Below are positions 43,374 through 52,342 of a DNA stretch of 64,000 bases, in pieces. The notes beneath the pieces were generated by a model that was not told the origin of the DNA, did not search any database, and was given only the letters and a program-made list of their open reading frames with translations. Every line of letters begins with the position of its first letter. The stretch's first letter is position 1. A program made the position numbers and the translations under genes. Source of the DNA: Casp-actino8 sp964563545 (GTDB taxonomy: Bacteria > Actinomycetota > Acidimicrobiia > Acidimicrobiales > Ilumatobacteraceae); NCBI GenBank assembly GCA_964563545.1, contig CAZLXB010000012.1, positions 1 to 64,000 of the forward strand, given 5' to 3'.

Positions 43374-44396
43374 TCAGACTCGCACGGTGACGGGAGCTTC
43401 GCTGCCGTGCAGCGGGTAATGACAGGCCACGAAATGACCCGGATCGATTTCCCGGATCGTCGGTTCCTCCGAGCGACAACGGTCCTGTGCATTGGGACAA
43501 CGCGGGTTGAACCGACAACCTGAAGGTGGGCTGACGGGTGACGGGGGCTCACCCTCGACCGCGGCTCCCCGGAAACCGACCTCCGGATCGGGCACCGGGA
43601 TACTCGACAGGAGAACGTTGGTGTAAGGGTGCGCCGGGCGGGCATAGAGGTCGTCACTCGGGGCGACCTCACAGAACTTGCCCAGATACATGACCGCCAC
43701 GCGGTCACTGATGTTCTTGACGACGGCGAGATCGTGAGCGATGAAGATCATCGTGAGGCCGTACTGCCGCTTCAGATCCTCGAGCAGGTTGAGCACTTGG
43801 GCTTGCACCGAAACGTCGAGAGCCGAGACCGGCTCGTCGCAGATGATCATCTCCGGATCGAGCACGAGGGATCGGGCGATGCTGATGCGTTGACACTGAC
43901 CGCCCGAGAACTGGTGGGGTTGACTCTCGGCGGCGCGTTGGGGGTCGATCCCGACGTCTTCGAGAACTCGGTCGACAACCGCACCCTGTTCTTGGTCGGT
44001 GCCGCGCTTCCAGATGGCGAGGGGCTCGAGAACGATCTCGCGGACCTTGCGACGCGGATTGAGCGAGGAGATCGGATCCTGGAAGATCATCTGGATCTTG
44101 GTGCGCGCCTCTCGCATGGCGTCGCCCGACAACTTGGTGAGTTCGGTTCCTTCGAAGACGATCGATCCCGACGTTGGCCGCGGAAGCTGCATGATCGCCC
44201 GCCCGGTCGTGCTCTTGCCACATCCGGATTCACCGACGATGCCGAGGGTTTCGCCACGGAGGACGTCGAAGGAGATCCCGGAGACGGCGTTGACCTTGAG
44301 TCCGGTGCGACCGACGGGAAACTCGACGACGAGATCCTCGACGCGCAACAGAGCGTCACCCTGTGGGCGGAGGTGGGCTTTACCGGTGCCAGCCAT
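43374..44396 (-). CDS. dppF: Peptide ABC transporter ATP-binding protein (DppF/OppF type)
   Basis: The 340-residue ATPase has Walker A GESGCGKST, the signature SGGQCQRISIARSL and Walker B MIICDEPVSALD. It also has the C-terminal oligopeptide/dipeptide extension with a four-Cys cluster (CRFNPRCP-x-n-C-x-n-C), which in many such subunits binds an iron-sulfur cluster. It energises import with DppD. Start ATG at 44396 shares one base with the stop of the preceding gene (TGATG). It is the last gene of the dpp operon. Confidence 0.92.
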   Translation of the reverse strand: MAGTGKAHLRPQGDALLRVEDLVVEFPVGRTGLKVNAVSGISFDVLRGETLGIVGESGCGKSTTGRAIMQLPRPTSGSIVFEGTELTKLSGDAMREARTKIQMIFQDPISSLNPRRKVREIVLEPLAIWKRGTDQEQGAVVDRVLEDVGIDPQRAAESQPHQFSGGQCQRISIARSLVLDPEMIICDEPVSALDVSVQAQVLNLLEDLKRQYGLTMIFIAHDLAVVKNISDRVAVMYLGKFCEVAPSDDLYARPAHPYTNVLLSSIPVPDPEVGFRGAAVEGEPPSPVSPPSGCRFNPRCPNAQDRCRSEEPTIREIDPGHFVACHYPLHGSEAPVTVRV

Positions 44397-45463
44397 CAGT
44401 TGTTCCCCCCGACCGATCCCGATCGACGACCGATCTCGACCTTGCGTTCGAGATATTCCGGTGAGCCGACCGGGTAGAAGCACGCGTACGAGTGATCGGC
44501 CGACTCGGCACTGACGAGCGGTGGCTCTTCAACCTGGCATCGCTCGCGTGCGTACGCACACCGCGGAGCGAAACGACAGCCGGCCGGCGGGTGGACGAGA
44601 TCGGGCGGACGACCCGGGATGACGGCAAGGCGTGAATGGGAGGGCTGGTCCATCTTCGGGATGCTTTGCAGCAAGGCCTCGGTGTAGGGCATCTTCATGC
44701 GCGCGAACAGGGTTCGAGTGGGTGCCTTCTCCACGATCTTGCCGCCGTACATCACCGCGATCTCGTCGGTGTTCCCGGCCACGACCCCGAGGTCGTGAGT
44801 GACGAGGATCAACGACATGTTGCGCTCGCGCCGTTGTTCGTTGATGAGTTCGAGGATCTGCGCCTGCACGGTGACGTCGAGAGCCGTCGTCGGTTCGTCG
44901 GCGAAGAGCATGGTCGGACCGCAGGCCAGCGCGATGGCGATCATCACTCGTTGGCGCATGCCACCCGAGAGTTCGTGCGGGTATTGATTGAGCCGGCGGG
45001 CCGCTTCGGGAATGCGGACATCGCGGAGCAACTTCTCGGCGGTCTCCCAGGCACTCGAGCGATCCATGCCGAGGTGCGCCATGAGTGGTTCGGCGATCTG
45101 CTTGCCGATCTTCATGAGCGGATTGAGCGAGGTCATCGGATCCTGGAAGATCATGGCCATTTCTCGACCCCAGATACCGCGCATTTCCTTCGGGCTCCGT
45201 CCGATGAGTTCGTTGCCTTGGAAGGACACCGATCCTTCGCGGATCGTCCCGAAGCGGGGCAGTAACCCCATGATCGAACGGGACAGGATGGTTTTGCCCG
45301 AGCCGGACTCACCGACGATTCCGAGTGACTTGCCACGCTCGATGGTGAGATCGACACCATCCACCGCACGCACGAGGCCGCGTGGAGTCTGGAAATGGGT
45401 CTTGAGTCCGCGGACCTCGATCAGGGTTCCGGTCTCGACACGGTTCTCGGCTTGGGTGGTCAC
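44396..45463 (-). CDS. dppD: Peptide ABC transporter ATP-binding protein (DppD/OppD type)
   Basis: The 355-residue ATPase has Walker A GESGSGKT, signature SGGMRQRVMIAIAL, Walker B MLFADEPTTALD and the C-terminal CRFAPRCAYARERC Cys cluster. It pairs with DppF. The GTG at 45463 overlaps the dppC stop (GTGA). Confidence 0.92.
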   Translation of the reverse strand: MTTQAENRVETGTLIEVRGLKTHFQTPRGLVRAVDGVDLTIERGKSLGIVGESGSGKTILSRSIMGLLPRFGTIREGSVSFQGNELIGRSPKEMRGIWGREMAMIFQDPMTSLNPLMKIGKQIAEPLMAHLGMDRSSAWETAEKLLRDVRIPEAARRLNQYPHELSGGMRQRVMIAIALACGPTMLFADEPTTALDVTVQAQILELINEQRRERNMSLILVTHDLGVVAGNTDEIAVMYGGKIVEKAPTRTLFARMKMPYTEALLQSIPKMDQPSHSRLAVIPGRPPDLVHPPAGCRFAPRCAYARERCQVEEPPLVSAESADHSYACFYPVGSPEYLERKVEIGRRSGSVGGNN

Positions 45464-46341
45464 AACGCTGCCTCACGAATATCGAAGCGACGGGCCACGC
45501 GGTCGCCGATGATGTTGAAGGCCAGCACGGTGACGAAGAGCATGATGCAAGGGAAGATCGTGGCCCACCATGCTTCCTGGATTCGTTCACGGTTCTCACT
45601 CACGAGCAGACCCCAGGAAGGCGAGGGCGGTTTGATCGAGTAACCGAGAAAGGCCAGTCCACCTTCGGAGACGAGGAGGATGGCGATTCCGGTGAACACC
45701 ACCGAGGTCATGGCGGGAATGAGGTTGGGCAAAATCTCGCGGAAGATGATGCGCCCGTTCTTGGCCCCGAGGCTGCGGGCGGCGAGTACGAACTCCCGCT
45801 GGGCGAGGCTGAGTGTCTGGGCGCGGACGATTCGCGCGATCGGTGCGATCGACAGCAACGACAACACGAAAGTGATCGACCACGTTCGGGTGAGCCAACC
45901 GAATGCTTCGTTGTTGGCCTGCAAGACGTCGAAGCGGCCAACGATGAGAATCGAGATGATTAGGGCGGGAAAGGCGAGAAGGATGTCGACCAGGATCGAA
46001 ACGGCCCGATCGATCCAGCCCCGGAGGTAACCAGCGGCCAATCCGAGGGATCCGCCGATCAGGAGTCCGACCACGATCGAGGACGCCGCAACCCGGAGCG
46101 AGATCTGGGCGCCATAGACGCACCGAGCGAAGATGTCGCGTCCGAGCGAATCGCTGCCGAAGAGAAACTCGGCACCGGGGCCGAACTTGTAACGACCGGC
46201 ACCCTTCACGCGCTCGCCGTAGCCGCGAATGAAGGGGAGAATTGGCGCGAACACGGCGAGGAACGTGAGGACGCCGAGCCAGAGCGACGCGAACATCGTC
46301 GTCGGATGTAGTCGGCGCATATTCTTCAGGAAGGACATCAT
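45460..46341 (-). CDS. dppC: Peptide ABC transporter permease (DppC type)
   Basis: The 293-residue protein has an N-terminal helix (residues 17-38), the FLFGSDSLGRDIFARCVYGAQ motif typical of DppC/OppC, four to five further helices, and the EAA loop AARSLGAKNGRIIFREILPN. It forms the inner-membrane channel with DppB and overlaps dppB by four bases. Confidence 0.92.
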   Translation of the reverse strand: MMSFLKNMRRLHPTTMFASLWLGVLTFLAVFAPILPFIRGYGERVKGAGRYKFGPGAEFLFGSDSLGRDIFARCVYGAQISLRVAASSIVVGLLIGGSLGLAAGYLRGWIDRAVSILVDILLAFPALIISILIVGRFDVLQANNEAFGWLTRTWSITFVLSLLSIAPIARIVRAQTLSLAQREFVLAARSLGAKNGRIIFREILPNLIPAMTSVVFTGIAILLVSEGGLAFLGYSIKPPSPSWGLLVSENRERIQEAWWATIFPCIMLFVTVLAFNIIGDRVARRFDIREAAL

Positions 46342-47297
46342 CCGAGGGCCCTCGCGTGACGAATTCGGGGATCGACGACTGCGTACAGCAAGTCGACCAA
46401 GAGGTTGACGAGAACCACGACCACCACGAGAATCGCGGTGATCGCCTGGATCACAAGGATGTCGTTCTGCTGCACTGCGAAGACGAGACGGGTGCCAACA
46501 CCGGCCAGGCCGAAGAACTGCTCGGCGATGACCGCTCCTCCGACCAATCCCGAAAGCTGCAATGCGACACTGGTGATCAACGACAGGATCGAGGCACGCA
46601 ACGCGTGCCCGTAGAGGATGCGTTGCGGGCTCATGCCCTTGGCGCGAGCCAACATGATGAAGTCACTCTGCAGCGTCAGGATCATGTCGGCGCGCAGGAA
46701 GCGGGTCCAGACCGCGGCCAGGCCGAGGCCGAGAGTGAGCGAGGGCAGAAAGAAGTTCTTGAAGTGCGCCCAAGGGCTGTCCCAGGGGGCGATGTAGTTC
46801 GACAACACCGGGAAGGTGTCGATCTTGAGGGCCACGAAGTACAGAAGGAACACTGCGAAGACGAGCGGTGGTGTGGAGATGAAGGCGAATGACGAATAGC
46901 TCGCGACGCGGTCGACGGGTCCGTCGCGCCGGTACGCGCTGTAGATGCCGAGTGGTACGGCTATGAGAAGGCCGATGAATATCGACCAGAAACCGATAAA
47001 GAAGGTGGCGGGCAGCCGCTGCTGGAACATGTCGACCACTGACTGGCTCTGGGCGTACGAGTAGCCCATGTTCCCGGTGACCATGTCCTTCAGCCAGTAG
47101 CCGTATTGGACGACGAGCGGTTTGTCGAGGTACGGATAATCGGCTTCGACCTTGGCAATGACTTCGTCGCCTACCGTTCCGCCAGCGAGATCGCGCACCA
47201 CGTCCTTGCTGCCGATTCGTGTCGCGCACATCACCACGAAGGTCACGATGACGAACACGATGACGAACTGGCCGATTCTCTGCAGGAGATAGCGCAC
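46338..47297 (-). CDS. dppB: Peptide ABC transporter permease (DppB type)
   Basis: The 319-residue protein begins with the DppB/OppB pattern MRYLLQRIGQFVIVFVIVTF, has six helices, and an EAA motif ARAKGMSPQRILYGHALR. The start is GTG. It is separated from the binding-protein gene by 93 bases that contain a strong hairpin. Confidence 0.92.
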   Translation of the reverse strand: MRYLLQRIGQFVIVFVIVTFVVMCATRIGSKDVVRDLAGGTVGDEVIAKVEADYPYLDKPLVVQYGYWLKDMVTGNMGYSYAQSQSVVDMFQQRLPATFFIGFWSIFIGLLIAVPLGIYSAYRRDGPVDRVASYSSFAFISTPPLVFAVFLLYFVALKIDTFPVLSNYIAPWDSPWAHFKNFFLPSLTLGLGLAAVWTRFLRADMILTLQSDFIMLARAKGMSPQRILYGHALRASILSLITSVALQLSGLVGGAVIAEQFFGLAGVGTRLVFAVQQNDILVIQAITAILVVVVVLVNLLVDLLYAVVDPRIRHARALG

Positions 47298-47342
47298 GGA
47301 TTCTCGCTCGATTCGAAAGTTGAAGTGAAAAGATGCGGTGGT

Positions 47343-47380
47343 CTCGTCCGATCGGCCGACGAAACGGCCGACCGGACGAG
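47343..47380 (-). terminator. Strong intercistronic hairpin between the binding-protein gene and dppB
   Basis: On the - strand transcript, CTCGTCCGGTCGGCCG pairs fully (one G-U) with CGGCCGATCGGACGAG across the loop TTTCGT: a 16-bp stem, ten bases after the binding-protein stop codon. No U-run follows directly. It probably protects the 3' end of the binding-protein mRNA or partly ends transcription, so that the binding protein is made in excess of the permeases. Confidence 0.65.
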
Positions 47381-47390
47381 AACGGACCGA

Positions 47391-49184
47391 TTAGGCGGTC
47401 TTGAAAGCCGCCGTCAACCAGACCTGGCCGGGGAAGCCGGCGCCGTCACGGGCCATTCCGGTTCCATCAGGCGTCGGGGTCTGGCCGATGCCTTGTACCG
47501 AGGTGTTGTGGACGATGCCCCACTGCGTGTACGAGGTCGGGATGATGAAGCAGCCCTCGGCGAAGCGACGGTTGAGGTTCTCGGCCGCGGCCTGACGCTC
47601 TTCCTTGGTCGCTCCGGACCGCGCCTCTTCGAGGTACTGGTCGATCTGCGGATCGTTCAGACGACCGAAGTTCAGGGCCAGTGCGCCATCAGGCAGAGCG
47701 GCCGAACTGTGCCACCAGTAGTACTGCTGGTCGGCGAAGAGTCCGGCGTGGTTACGCCAACCGAAGGCATCAAAGGCCGGATCACCGAAGAGGGCGTTAT
47801 TGATCAGCTTCGACTGTTCGATCTGGGTGATCGTGACGTCGACTCCGACCTGACCCCACACGTCCTGGATGTACTGGGCCACCTGGAGCGAACGGGATGC
47901 CGTGGTGGTCGAGTAGTTGATGGTCAAAGGACCATTGGCGGCCTCGTAAGCCTCGATGGCGGCGGCGGCTGCTTCGGGGTCGTACGGCAACGAGCCGTTG
48001 TCCTCGAGGAAGCCTTCCTGACCGGGCGAGAACGGACCATTGGCCGGCACGCCGTTACCACCATCGATGACGTCGATGATGTCTTGCTTGTCGAGCGCCT
48101 GAAGCAGTGCGCAGCGCACGCTCTGATCGGCAAGGTACGGCTTGGTGAGGTGCAACAGGATGTAGTTGGTCTCGCCGTACTGGTTCTGCAGCAGAGTCGG
48201 GAAGTCGGGGTTGTCCTTCAGATCGAGGAGGACGCCGGCATCCGATGTGGCCATGAGGTCGAGGTCACCTGACTCGAGGGCCGCGGCGCGGACCTGTGAG
48301 TCGGGAATCACGCGGAACTCGATCTCGTCGAGGTAGGGAAGAGCATTGCCCTCTGCGTCTTTGACCCAGTAGTTCGGGTTCTTCTTCACGATCAGCTTGT
48401 CGCCGGGGGCGTAACTGTCGAACACGAACGGCCCGGTGCCCACGGCGTTCGGGGCCTTGGTTCCGTCGGCATCCACCTCGGCGAGCCAGGTCGGCGAAGC
48501 GATGAGTCCCCACTGACCACCGAAGTAGTACGGGAAGCCAGGCCACGGCAGCGGCTTGCTGAGATCGCCCGACTTGCCGGTGGCGATCGTGAAGGTGAAA
48601 TCGTCGATCTGTTCCATCACGAGATCGCAGCCGACGACCGATCCGCCAGCGGCGGCGGCGAAACATGCCGGATCACGGGCGAGGTCGACGAGCGCAGCCG
48701 AAATGAGGAGACCCTTCGCGCCACGGTTGAGGTTGTCCATGACCGCGGCCGCATCGAGCGACGTGCCGTCGTGGAACGTGATGCCCTGCCGGATCGTCAC
48801 CGTGAAGACGGTGTTGTCGGCATTGGGCTCGATCTTCTCGGCGAGGTACGGCTGCCAGTCGAGATTCTCGTCGACCACGACGAGCGGGTCGTAGAAGCTG
48901 CGGGCGCGCATCTGACAGAACGAGTCACATTGCATGGCTTGTGGGGTCCAAGGGTTGGAGACCTCGGCCTCCCCACCCACGACCAACTTGCCGCCCATGA
49001 CGACTTCGGCCGCCGGCGCCTGTGTTTCTTGCGGAGCTTCGGTCAGAACGACGGAGTCGCCCGACCCTTCCGATGAGCCGCCGCTGCCACCGTCGTCGCC
49101 GCCACAGGCGGCAGCGATGAGCCCGAAGGCCACCGCCACGACGAAGGCACCACGGCGAACCCGAGTGCGATTGGATGTTGTCAC
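47391..49184 (-). CDS. dppA: Peptide ABC transporter substrate-binding lipoprotein (SBP family 5)
   Basis: The 597-residue protein has a lipoprotein signal (RVRRGAFVVAVAFGLIAAAC, lipobox AAAC), a Gly/Ser-rich linker, and the SBP_bac_5 fold with QGITFHDGTSLDAAAVMDNLNR and FRVIPDSQVRAAALESGDLDL. It binds peptides or related solutes outside the membrane. The start GTG at 49184 has an AGGGGGGAA six bases upstream and gives a normal signal peptide; the in-frame extension to 49277 does not. It heads the dpp operon. The true ligand (peptide, opine, nickel chelate, other) is unknown. Confidence 0.9.
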   Translation of the reverse strand: MTTSNRTRVRRGAFVVAVAFGLIAAACGGDDGGSGGSSEGSGDSVVLTEAPQETQAPAAEVVMGGKLVVGGEAEVSNPWTPQAMQCDSFCQMRARSFYDPLVVVDENLDWQPYLAEKIEPNADNTVFTVTIRQGITFHDGTSLDAAAVMDNLNRGAKGLLISAALVDLARDPACFAAAAGGSVVGCDLVMEQIDDFTFTIATGKSGDLSKPLPWPGFPYYFGGQWGLIASPTWLAEVDADGTKAPNAVGTGPFVFDSYAPGDKLIVKKNPNYWVKDAEGNALPYLDEIEFRVIPDSQVRAAALESGDLDLMATSDAGVLLDLKDNPDFPTLLQNQYGETNYILLHLTKPYLADQSVRCALLQALDKQDIIDVIDGGNGVPANGPFSPGQEGFLEDNGSLPYDPEAAAAAIEAYEAANGPLTINYSTTTASRSLQVAQYIQDVWGQVGVDVTITQIEQSKLINNALFGDPAFDAFGWRNHAGLFADQQYYWWHSSAALPDGALALNFGRLNDPQIDQYLEEARSGATKEERQAAAENLNRRFAEGCFIIPTSYTQWGIVHNTSVQGIGQTPTPDGTGMARDGAGFPGQVWLTAAFKTA

Positions 49185-49386
49185 GTGATTCCCCCCTATG
49201 GGCCGGCGTGCCGGCTCATGATTGATTGCTGTCTCGGTGTCGACACCGCACGACCGCAGGGGATGCACTGGCGGCAACCCCCATTGCCGAGCGACTCCAG
49301 CAATCTAGTACCTGCGCGGAGGTGGTCAAGGTGCCTTCAGTCGGTTCGGTCGGGGGTTGCTCGGTCGACCACGCGAGGATGGTGCG
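49185..49386. other. Divergent intergenic region, dppA / DUF5522
   Basis: This is the longest non-coding gap in the window (about 200 bases). It holds the dppA ribosome site (- strand, 49196-49188) and a GAGGA seven bases before the GTG at 49387. I see no RNA gene or strong inverted repeat in it. Promoters for dppA are presumably here, but I could not pick convincing hexamers. Confidence 0.5.
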
Positions 49387-49632
49387 GTGGATCCGACCCC
49401 CGTCCTGCGCGTCGACGGGCTCGTTCGACCGCTTGACTCGCGACTCGATTCGTCCCGAGTCGATGGGGAGGCGATCCTCCGGGCCCATTCAGTGGCCGTG
49501 GCCGCCGGTCGGGCGCTCTACCGGGACCCCACAACGGGACTCTCGGTGTTCACGGCGGTCTTCCTGGCCGATCGGGGATATTGCTGCGGAAGCGGATGCC
49601 GACATTGCCCCTATGAGCCTTCGGCGGGCTGA
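49387..49632 (+). CDS. DUF5522 small Cys-rich protein
   Basis: The 81-residue protein ends with YCCGSGCRHCPYEPS, the DUF5522 signature of a CC-x3-C-x2-C cluster, preceded by TGLSVFTAVFLADRG. Such spacing suggests a metal or iron-sulfur site. The GTG at 49387 has GAGGA at good spacing, whereas the TTG at 49357 would add ten residues. The function of the family is unknown. It precedes the PPK2 gene by 47 bases. Confidence 0.8.
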   Translation: MDPTPVLRVDGLVRPLDSRLDSSRVDGEAILRAHSVAVAAGRALYRDPTTGLSVFTAVFLADRGYCCGSGCRHCPYEPSAG

Positions 49633-49667
49633 GCTCGAGCGCCCGAAGGTCGTCGCATCCGGTCAAC

Positions 49668-49673
49668 TAGGTT
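49668..49673 (+). promoter_or_regulatory. -10 element, leaderless promoter for ppk2
   Basis: TAGGTT ends six bases before the GTG at 49680, with no ribosome site between. The transcription start would fall on the start codon. Confidence 0.55.
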
Positions 49674-49679
49674 GACCCC

Positions 49680-50492
49680 GTGGGCGAATCCTTGAAGCGC
49701 AAGCTCGTCGTTTCGGCGACGCGCCCACCAGATCTCGACGGTCGACCCACCAACGACACGCTCGGCTGGGACAAGGATTCGGCCAAGGGCGAGTTGGCCA
49801 AGGTGATCGGGGAGATGGCCTTCATCCAGCACCGATTGCTGGCCGAGGCCCAACAGAGCCTGCTGATCGTTCTGCAGGGCCGTGACGCATCGGGTAAGGA
49901 CGGTCTCGTCCGCCACGTAATGACCGGCATGAATCCGGCTGGTGTTCGGGTCGTCAATTTTAAGGTGCCAGCCGGTGCCGAGCGGATGCACGACTACTTG
50001 TGGCGGGTTCACGCCGCCTGCCCCGCCCGCGGAGAAGTGGGCGTCTGGAACCGCAGTCATTACGAAGACATCCTCGTGCCGAGAGTGAAGAATTTGGTCC
50101 CCGAAGCCGTCTGGACTCGTCGTTACCGCCATGCGCGCGACTTCGAACAGATGCTGGTCGACGAAGGGACGACGATCCTGAAGTTCTATTTGCACGTCTC
50201 CCACGAGGTGCAGCGCCAGCGTCTGCAGAAGCGAGTCGATAGTCCCGAGAGTGCGTGGAAGCACGACCCGAGCGATCTGACAGACCGAGAACTCTGGCCG
50301 AAGTACTCCGAGGCCTACACGGATGTCCTCACGCAGACCTCCCGCCCCTCGGCGCCGTGGTTCGTGATTCCCGCTGACTTCAAATGGGTTCGCGATCTGG
50401 CGGTGGCCAAGATCGTGCTCGACACACTGCGAACCATGGATCCTCAGTTGCCCAAGCCGGACAAATCGTTGAAGGGCATCGTCGTCGTCTGA
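49680..50492 (+). CDS. ppk2: Polyphosphate kinase 2 family protein
   Basis: The 270-residue single-domain PPK2 has Walker A VLQGRDASGKDGLVRHV (near residue 63), the NRSHYEDILVPRV Walker-B region and a lid with basic residues (HVSHEVQRQRLQKR). It phosphorylates nucleoside mono- or diphosphates with polyphosphate. The subclass (ADP, AMP or both) cannot be settled by eye. The start is GTG. Confidence 0.93.
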   Translation: MGESLKRKLVVSATRPPDLDGRPTNDTLGWDKDSAKGELAKVIGEMAFIQHRLLAEAQQSLLIVLQGRDASGKDGLVRHVMTGMNPAGVRVVNFKVPAGAERMHDYLWRVHAACPARGEVGVWNRSHYEDILVPRVKNLVPEAVWTRRYRHARDFEQMLVDEGTTILKFYLHVSHEVQRQRLQKRVDSPESAWKHDPSDLTDRELWPKYSEAYTDVLTQTSRPSAPWFVIPADFKWVRDLAVAKIVLDTLRTMDPQLPKPDKSLKGIVVV

Positions 50493-50590
50493 CATTTCGT
50501 TCAAGACCGGGATTGCGGTCGACCGCATTCGGGCCGGAGGTGGCCCACGGTCTAAGTTCTTCGGCAGCGGCGACGAAGGAGAACGGTCAG

Positions 50591-51088
50591 GTGACGGATC
50601 AGCGGGAGATCATGACATGGGAGATCTTCGGAGAGGCTTCTCGGGCACTCGCCCAGATGGTCGCCGACGACGGTTACGAACCCGACATGATCCTCTCGAT
50701 CGCCCGTGGTGGTCTGCTCATCGGCGGCGCGCTCGGTTATTCGTTGGCGGTGAAGAACGTCTACACGATGAACGTCGAGTTCTACACGGGTGTCGACGAA
50801 CGACTCGAAGTGCCGCGCATCCTGCCGCCGGCGCCCGATTTCGTCGATCTCGCCGATGCCCGCATCCTGATCGCCGATGACGTCGCCGATACCGGTCACA
50901 CCCTGCGTAGTGTCCAGCAGTTCTGCGAGGGCAAGGTCGGAGAGGTCCGCACCGCGGTGCTCTACGAGAAGCCCCATTCTGTCGTTCGAGCCGACTATGC
51001 GTGGAAGCACACGACGCTGTGGATCAATTTCCCGTGGAGCGACAAGGACCCGGTCATTTCCCGGGCCGGCGCGGTGCGCGACTTCTGA
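50591..51088 (+). CDS. Phosphoribosyltransferase (purine/xanthine PRT type)
   Basis: The 165-residue protein has the type I PRPP-binding motif RILIADDVADTGHTL (near residue 100) and ILSIARGGLLIGGAL. It resembles xanthine/hypoxanthine/guanine PRTs used in salvage, but the base specificity is unclear. AAGGAG at 50576 precedes the GTG at 50591 by nine bases, and TAAGTT at 50553 is a possible -10. The open frame further upstream overlaps ppk2 and is not coding. Confidence 0.85.
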   Translation: MTDQREIMTWEIFGEASRALAQMVADDGYEPDMILSIARGGLLIGGALGYSLAVKNVYTMNVEFYTGVDERLEVPRILPPAPDFVDLADARILIADDVADTGHTLRSVQQFCEGKVGEVRTAVLYEKPHSVVRADYAWKHTTLWINFPWSDKDPVISRAGAVRDF

Positions 51089-51101
51089 ACGACGAGCTTC
51101 G

Positions 51102-52244
51102 TCAGATCCCGATCGAGGGATCGATGAATTCGTTCGTGTAGAGATCGTCGGCCCTGATGTCGGCGGGAATGTCGAGGTCGGCTTCACGGAGCTGCTCGAG
51201 GACGCGATTCACCCGGTCGAGGTCGAAATTGTCGATCGTGCCGTCGTCGCCATTGCCGACGAGTCCGAGTTGACGTTGCACGTTCGTCGAGAAGTCCGCC
51301 ACGCCTTGCTCGTACACCCAGAACGTGTCGTACTGCTCGACCGCCTCGACGATGATCCGGTTGGCGCGGGAGCCATCCTCCAGATACGCGACCGATGCTC
51401 GCTGGACGAGCGGAACGAACTTCTTCAGACATTCCGAGAGAGCGTCCTTGTCGGCGGCCCGAATGGCCAGGGGTTGGGCGTAGATCTGAAAGCCGGCGTC
51501 GTGAATGAGTTGATACTCCACCGGTCGGCCCCACTCGGTGAACGTCTTCTCGTACAGGTAGGGCTCGGCGGAGGCGAATCCTTGCTGGGCGATACGTCCA
51601 CCTTCGGAGATGAATCGCGCCGGTGAGCCGTCGTACGACGGATCCAATTGACTTCTCTCCAGAACACCGGTCGCCACGAAGACGTCGAGGAACGAGCCGG
51701 CCGAGAAGACATTGATGGTGATGCCCTGTCGGCCGAGATCGGCGATCGATGTCACGTCGGGATAGGTGGCCGGATCCCACATGATCATCTGTGGGTTCTT
51801 CTCGAGGGTGCCCACGACGGCGAGGGTGGCGATGGTGTCGTAGTTGAACGCGGCCGAGTCGGTATTGACGAAGCCCAAGGTGATGTCGGAGTCGGTGGCC
51901 ATGGCCTCGGCCACCCGGGTGCCACCGATGGCCGGACCACCCGCTCGGATCTGAACGTCGACGCCGGTGTCGGTGCCGTCGGAGTCGATCAGACTTCCGG
52001 TGACCCGCTTCGTGTCGGCGTCGATCCGGTAATCGTCGCCCAAGAGTTGATACACGGTTCCGTGTTCGGCCTCCGGGAACCAATCGGTCTGGATCACGAT
52101 CTGGGCCGGACAGACGCCGCTCAGAGCTCCCGTCGCGCCCGTGTCGGATGGCGCGCTCGAGTCGTCACCCCCACAAGCGGCAATGGCGACCAGACCGAGC
52201 GCCATCGTGACGGCGGACAAGGTGAAGCGAGGAAGGCGCGACAT
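51102..52244 (-). CDS. ABC transporter substrate-binding lipoprotein (NMT1/SsuA-like)
   Basis: The 380-residue protein has a lipoprotein signal (MALGLVAIAACGG, lipobox IAAC) and an NMT1/taurine-nitrate-like fold (IQTDWFPEAEHGTVYQL, then VTSIADLGRQGITINVF). It is divergent from an ATPase and a permease of the matching SsuB/SsuC type, so the three form one importer. Related systems import sulfonates, nitrate or thiamine/pyrimidine precursors; the ligand here is not evident. CAGGAT lies six bases before the ATG. Confidence 0.85.
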   Translation of the reverse strand: MSRLPRFTLSAVTMALGLVAIAACGGDDSSAPSDTGATGALSGVCPAQIVIQTDWFPEAEHGTVYQLLGDDYRIDADTKRVTGSLIDSDGTDTGVDVQIRAGGPAIGGTRVAEAMATDSDITLGFVNTDSAAFNYDTIATLAVVGTLEKNPQMIMWDPATYPDVTSIADLGRQGITINVFSAGSFLDVFVATGVLERSQLDPSYDGSPARFISEGGRIAQQGFASAEPYLYEKTFTEWGRPVEYQLIHDAGFQIYAQPLAIRAADKDALSECLKKFVPLVQRASVAYLEDGSRANRIIVEAVEQYDTFWVYEQGVADFSTNVQRQLGLVGNGDDGTIDNFDLDRVNRVLEQLREADLDIPADIRADDLYTNEFIDPSIGI

Positions 52245-52250
52245 GACTTC

Positions 52251-52338
52251 ATCCTGCTCGTTCCCGAGTGGAGGTCACCAATCGGGGGAGCAGGTCCGAT
52301 CGGTAACCTTGGCCACGATCGAGGGATCGATGAAGGAG
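52251..52338. promoter_or_regulatory. Divergent promoters of the NMT1-type importer
   Basis: On the - strand, CAGGAT (52256-52251) lies six bases before the binding-protein ATG. On the + strand, TAACCT (52304-52309) is followed by a leader with AAGGAG (52333-52338) four bases before the ATG at 52343. A shared regulator site between them is possible but I see no clear palindrome. Confidence 0.45.
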
Positions 52339-52342
52339 TTCC

